Positions 59,535 through 64,000 of a stretch of 64,000 nucleotides of DNA are shown in pieces. Both the position numbers and the translations under genes were made by a program. The stretch's first letter is position 1. Every line of letters begins with the position of its first letter. Under the pieces are notes generated by a model. That model made no database searches and was not told where the DNA came from. It saw only the letters and a program-made list of their open reading frames with translations. Origin of the DNA: Vicugna pacos (Eukaryota; Chordata; Mammalia; Artiodactyla; Camelidae); contig NC_133015.1 of NCBI RefSeq assembly GCF_048564905.1, forward strand, positions 1,218,501-1,282,500, in the 5' to 3' direction.

Positions 59535-59570
<36 letters not shown>

Positions 59571-59572
59571 AA
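59413..59572. repeat. Tandem duplication and (GAAA)n microsatellite
   Basis: A unit of about 22 bp (catgtttctatgtaaaaatta) occurs twice at 59,413-59,458. Then a (GAAA)n run of about 100 bp (59,471-59,572) follows with one interruption near 59,531. The purine strand is plus. It is likely highly polymorphic; a minus-strand frame through it is an artefact. Confidence 0.93.
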
Positions 59573-59734
59573 CTTAATTGTGAATGAATATTTGAGTTGA
59601 AGGTTAGAAAATTTCCTTAAAAATTCTTCTTCCTGAGCTAACTCCAAATAACTACTTGGGACACTTTTTATTTTTGAGAAACTGTTGAAAGAAATAATTG
59701 TGTAATTAGAAGCAGGATGACCATGAAGATTTTA

Positions 59735-59925
59735 AAATCAGAAAGTTCTAGATTCAAATCCTGAGTTCATGTTATATCTTGGGTATATCGTATATTCTTC
59801 TGGGCCTCCATTTCTTCACCTGTAAAATGTGGATAATATGTACCTCCTAGGGCTGCTGTAAAGATTAAATAAGACATATAAGGCATCTAATATGGTGACT
59901 GGCTCATGATAAACACTCAAACATT
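59735..59925 (+). repeat. MIR SINE
   Basis: 'tagattcaaatcctgagttc', 'ctgggcctccatttcttcacctgtaaaatgtggataat', 'ggctgctgtaaagattaaataag' follow MIR order. Confidence 0.75.
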
Positions 59926-60930
59926 TTCCACTTTTCATTCTCCTTCCTAGAAGTCTTTGCACTAAGGACAAGAAATTCTTGTTTCAGTAGAAACAAGAGT
60001 GAAATTGATGGGCTGTGAATCTCCTGAGTCTAGTAAGGCAGTATTTCACAGTGCTTACCAGTGGGCACTGCAGGGCCTTAGAAACTTGCATTCAAATGCA
60101 AACTGTCAACTACTACCTTTGGGACTGTAGGCAATTTATTTAAGTTCTCTGAGATACATACAGTTTTTCATCAGTAAATTAGCTATTGTAACCCTTAGGA
60201 AGAGAGACTGCATCACAGTGTTTACATCATCATAACAACACAATATATGGTAGCTATTTTTATTATGCTTCTGCTCTCCAAACTTGAAACAGTAACCAGA
60301 AGAGAGAAGGAAGTCAAGTAACATTTTTGAAGGAAATGATTGGACAAGTGACTGTTCCTTGGCTGATGATGAGCATCACCTAGCATGTCTGTGTGTCTTC
60401 TAGGAGCAAGGATGGCCCTGGGGCCCCATAGCTTCCCATGGAAGGCATGTCATTTTCAAAGACATCTTTCCTGACATGAAAATAATGCCATGAAAACTAC
60501 TTGTGTTCTTTTTACGGAACTAGCTAGGGATTCCTCATGTTTTTTATTCTCAGTTAAAATACTATTCCATGACATTTTTCATGGGTGTGCCCTGGTTGTC
60601 TGCAGCCAACATTTTAGGAGATGCATGTTTATGGAGATGTGGATATGACTAAAAAGTTTTGGGAAATCTGAAATAAAGGTTAGATCTGTCCCATTAGGTA
60701 GCCTTGAATTGGTTGCATAAATAGATCTAAAAACTCTTTACTTACATAAACATAAGTTAAAAAATACTGTCACTTCATTAGATTTAAACATCAACAATAA
60801 CAAAATGACATTAGAGGATTTACACTTTGCCAGGTAGTTATCTCTAGAGTCCCAAAATATTGAAAGTTCTATTACTGGAACTTTTAAAATTGTATCATCA
60901 TTTTAGACTGACATTTAAAAAACAGCAGTA
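59926..60930. other. Unassigned with a MIR scrap
   Basis: 60,045-60,190 is MIR-like ('gcattcaaatgcaaactgtcaactactacctttgggactgtaggcaattt'). No exon was recognised. Confidence 0.4.
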
Positions 60931-61580
60931 ATGTGTGGGCTCCCTCTGCTGGATCTTCAGACTGTGAATGCCAGAAAGAGTTTTCAGTACTTTACATTTA
61001 CCCAACCAATTGGATCACCCATGGTGATGAGATTAACACAAAGAAGTGATGTTGATCCATTTCAAAATCCACAGGAAAACAGTTTGCTAAATAAAGAAGC
61101 TGAAATTAGTTGGGAATGTTCTTCTGTTAGTGTTAAAAAACTGGGATTTTATTTTGTTCTAAGTAGGAGACAGTAGACTTTGTTTTGCATTGTTTTATGT
61201 TTTAAAAAAGAGGCATAGATTTTCTTTGGAGAAGGGTCACATGTGGTCCATGGTACCTGTTGCCAGGGTAACCATGTCCTCTGTCTATACACATCAAGGC
61301 CAGTTATTTCATTCAGTGACAATCAGACTGTCAGGTCAAAGGAAACAGAAAATGCAAATCATGATGTTCATGCTGTTTCAGAAAAATTACAATGTGATTG
61401 TCCTGCACCCCAACTCAGAGAAGTTTTCTCTTTAATAATGAATTTCTTTAAATGTTACAAATATTACTGTCTCCTTAACATAATTATTTTCTGGTGGATA
61501 TGTAGGCACTTCATGCTTTTGCACTGGGGGCTTTCTCTACTTATTGAACTTGGAAAGGAGATTTGAGGACAAAATGTTCT
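60931..61580 (+). other. Open-frame-dense unique stretch
   Basis: Three plus-strand frames (60,931-61,176; 61,190-61,435; 61,243-61,566) occupy an A/T-rich stretch where stops should be common. The first is 81 codons; the last ends in a hydrophobic segment (CLLNIIIFWWIC). I recognise no domain. It could be a decayed retrocopy, a conserved non-coding element or chance. Confidence 0.15.
60939..60952 (-). promoter_or_regulatory. CTCF-like motif
   Basis: The minus strand reads CCAGCAGAGGGAG, a CTCF-type core with one change (GGA for GGC). Occupancy is inferred. Confidence 0.3.
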
Positions 61581-62429
61581 TTAATAAAATTAGAACTTCT
61601 CTCTTCTGAGAGTCATACAACATTTATCCAAAACTCTATAAAAATATTACCCCCTTTAGCTTATGGAGCATTTCTGAATAGGTTCTTTTTGTTTAGTGCC
61701 CAATGATCCTGAATTTAGATGCTGTGTTTAAAAACTGTTTGCTGAAGGAAGGCTATAATTAATATAAGGAATACTGAATTCCACGTTGAGAATGGCGAGT
61801 TATTGGTTGACTATTTACATGAAGAACAAAAATAGAACTTGTTGCAGAAGACTGTAGTTCGATACATTCCTTAGTGTAGGTTTTTACAGTGAGAGGCACA
61901 AAATGTAAATATGCAAGCGAGCGCTCATGTATTTACTAAAAAGCGAAATTAATTTTGTTGTTTAATGAACCATATATTCTTATTATTTACTTTTTATTAT
62001 AAAATTCCAAACCCATTAAAAAGGTTTTTTTCAACCTCACTCCATAGGCATTGATACTGATCCCCATATCAAACACAGCCACAAATTTATCAATATATCT
62101 AAGATGATCTTTTTTATAGTATCTCTGGAAAGGTAACCAAAATAATTCCTTGAGCTGAAAAGTCTCAGTAAATTAGCATCTTCAGGGAGACCTAATTCCT
62201 TATTTTGCTTGAAAAGACTAAACACGTATTTCCTCGAAGTTTTCATTTGTAATTTTCTTTTTTATGGTGCACTGCATTACTGAGGATTTCAAAAGACCTC
62301 CCTCTGAAAGGAGCGCAGCTATTCTGCCTCCTTTCACACAGGGCTTCCCCTGGACCCACCACCCAAGGGAGCAGGAGAAACTAGAAAGTGTATTTGGAGG
62401 AAAGATACGAATGTGCAGTAAACTGTTAC
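61581..62429. other. Unassigned, A/T-rich
   Basis: No repeat or exon recognised. Confidence 0.45.
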
Positions 62430-62560
62430 TACAGCGACCACATGTTCTAATTTACTGGGATAACCTTGTTTGACTCCTGCTTTCCTGCCATAATTATTAA
62501 CAGTGCCATTTCATTCTCAAAAATGTCTGTCTTAAATGACAAATTATATGACCTTCCTCT
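62430..62560 (+). repeat. Possible old DNA transposon
   Basis: 'ctgctttcctgccataattattaacagtgccatttcattctcaaaaatgtc ... aaattatatgacc' resembles a common mammalian MITE recalled from memory; the family is uncertain. Confidence 0.3.
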
Positions 62561-63054
62561 TTATAATCTAAATACTTCTGACTAATTACCATTTGTTTTT
62601 TAGAATATCATTTCCAAATGTACATTTACCTAAACTCTAATCTCTCTATACACCAGGAGTTCTATGGTTAATTAATTTTAAGAAATGCTGTGCATTATAT
62701 GCAGTAGTCTTCTTGGAGAGTCTAAGATACATTCACATATTTAAGGCTGCTTGACTTTACTCCAAAATTCGGGGGGCTAATTACCAGCCCCACCGTGTTG
62801 TTTGTATAGAACTATAACTATCCGTAGTTACATAGGTGCTCAGTTCCAATTAGCACAGGATCCATACCCCACCCCTATAATTATTTCCTTGCACCCCATC
62901 AGAAGGACTAAACTTGTGGGGAAACAAAGGTACCCATTAAAATGCCAGCTCCAAGAACTCTGCTAGAGAATATCAAAAGGGCTCCAATTTAACACAGAAA
63001 GTGTTCATAAAGTGCATGTCTAAACTGTTTAGTTAGAAATTAGATCTCATTTCC
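62561..63054. other. Unassigned, A/T-rich
   Basis: No repeat or exon recognised. Confidence 0.45.
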
Positions 63055-63415
63055 CCATGTGTTCCCAATGACTTCATTAATTCTCTGTTTAGTCCTTATT
63101 ACATTCAAAGCACTAGTTACATACTATTGTGAATGCATAAGAGAAACTGTTGTATCCAGGATGCTAACAGTGGGTAAGAGACTCCTCCCCACCTCAGTCT
63201 CACTGACTCTGTTCTGTTTTTGTTTTTCCCTCGCAGCACTGTAGGCTTCTCCTATGCTTTATCATTTTCTAATTAATTATGTTTACCCTTTGTTTTCTCT
63301 CTTCCCAACTAAAATGTCCATTTCTCAAGAGCAGATGTTTTGTCTGTTTTATTCAGTAATTTATCTCAAGACTCTAAAAAGAGGTCAGCACAAAGTCAAT
63401 GTTTAATCAATTCGT
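63055..63415 (+). repeat. L2 3' region
   Basis: 'ctaaaatgtccatttctcaagagcagatgttttgtctgttttattcagtaat' and 'gcacaaagtcaatgtttaatc' fit the L2 3' end. The left part is weaker and may be interrupted. Confidence 0.5.
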
Positions 63416-63654
63416 CTCAAAGAAACAAACAAACAAGCAAATAAATAAATAAACTCTTTAAATAAAGTTTTAGTGATGGGGCCCAGCTCACAGTACGTAT
63501 GTTTTCTGAAGCATGAAAGTATGAAGGCGTAGATGAATGAGAGTACAAGTCAGAGTGGGACACAAAGTTGGGAAGGTATATTAGAAACAAGTCGTGGAGA
63601 ATCTTGAATGTCATGCTAATGGCCCAGTTACCATTTATTGTGACATTACTATGG
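63416..63654. other. Unassigned
   Basis: A short (AAAT)n/(AAAC)n patch lies at 63,420-63,452; otherwise unique. Confidence 0.5.
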
Positions 63655-63845
63655 ATCATGCACTGTGCGAGAAATAATAGCAACATCTTCCTATAACAAA
63701 CCCAGAAGGAAAGACTGTTTTCCCCATTTTAGATGAGAAAACAGACTCTCAAGAAGGTTAAGTAACTTGTCCCAAATTGCATACAAATTAACCATGAAGC
63801 ATGGATTCAAGTCTAATTATCTGTGACTCCAAGATTTATGCTCAT
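63655..63845 (-). repeat. MIR SINE
   Basis: 'ccccattttagatgagaaaacagactctcaagaaggttaagtaacttgtcccaaattgcatac' is the minus-strand MIR core. Confidence 0.7.
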
Positions 63846-64000
63846 CATGCTACCTTTCATTCGGCAAGTAGAAAGCCATAAAGATATGTGAGTAATGGGG
63901 TAAAATCTTTGTCTCATATTTTTACAGATAATTGCTACCACTATGAGTGACATTATACAAGAAGATGAATGTTAGATCTTAGTAGCAGTTGGATTCCAGC

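Noticed and set aside
59456-59647. A 63-codon minus-strand frame with repeated FLSF
   Set aside because: It is the translation of the (GAAA)n microsatellite.
1-64000. CRISPR arrays, operons, phage or plasmid features
   Set aside because: There are no regular spacer repeats and no prokaryotic gene density; the sequence is repeat-rich mammalian DNA.

Overview
The window is vertebrate nuclear DNA, mammalian and most likely camelid (Camelus, Vicugna or Lama). The main evidence is four copies of a tRNA-Ala-derived SINE of the camelid Vic type (around 5.6, 13.0, 31.8 and 43.4 kb), three of them with clear target-site duplications. MIR, L2, MaLR LTRs, hAT-type transposons and several L1 ages fill much of the rest. 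I see no bacterial-type genes and no complete protein-coding gene.

The one strong gene signal is a CpG island at about 9.8-11.1 kb. Read on the minus strand, it ends in a perfect splice donor (GAG|GTGAGT, exon end at 10,293). The roughly 330 bases upstream of that donor contain no ATG. The simplest reading is a housekeeping or developmental promoter whose non-coding first exon lies on the minus strand. Positions 1-10,292 would then be the start of a long first intron and 11.1-64 kb the upstream flank. A CCAAT box and two MEF2-like A/T boxes lie on the upstream side. I could not identify the gene.

Layout: 1-9.8 kb is putative intron with one 5'-truncated L1 (2.8-3.7 kb), a SINE, and L2/MIR fragments. 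9.8-11.1 kb is the CpG island. 11-25 kb is flank with a 5'-inverted L1 (14.8-15.8 kb), an old antisense L1 carrying a near-perfect 50-bp hairpin (16.03-16.17 kb), and two L1M tails. 25-33 kb holds nested elements, including an L1 inside an antisense MaLR LTR. 33-42 kb is mostly unique. 42-47.4 kb is a dense stack of MIR, L2, SINE and LTR fragments. 47-52 kb is GC-richer unique sequence. 52-64 kb is AT-rich with MIR, L2, a GAAA microsatellite and otherwise unassigned DNA.

No operon-like or multi-gene system is visible. The most unusual points are the hairpin duplication, the inverted L1, two L1 fragments that start at almost the same ORF2 position, a duplicated unnamed repeat pair at 43.9 and 45.2 kb, and strong CTCF-like motifs at 41.18 and 50.32 kb in divergent orientation. 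Repeat family names come from recall of consensus sequences, not from a search.
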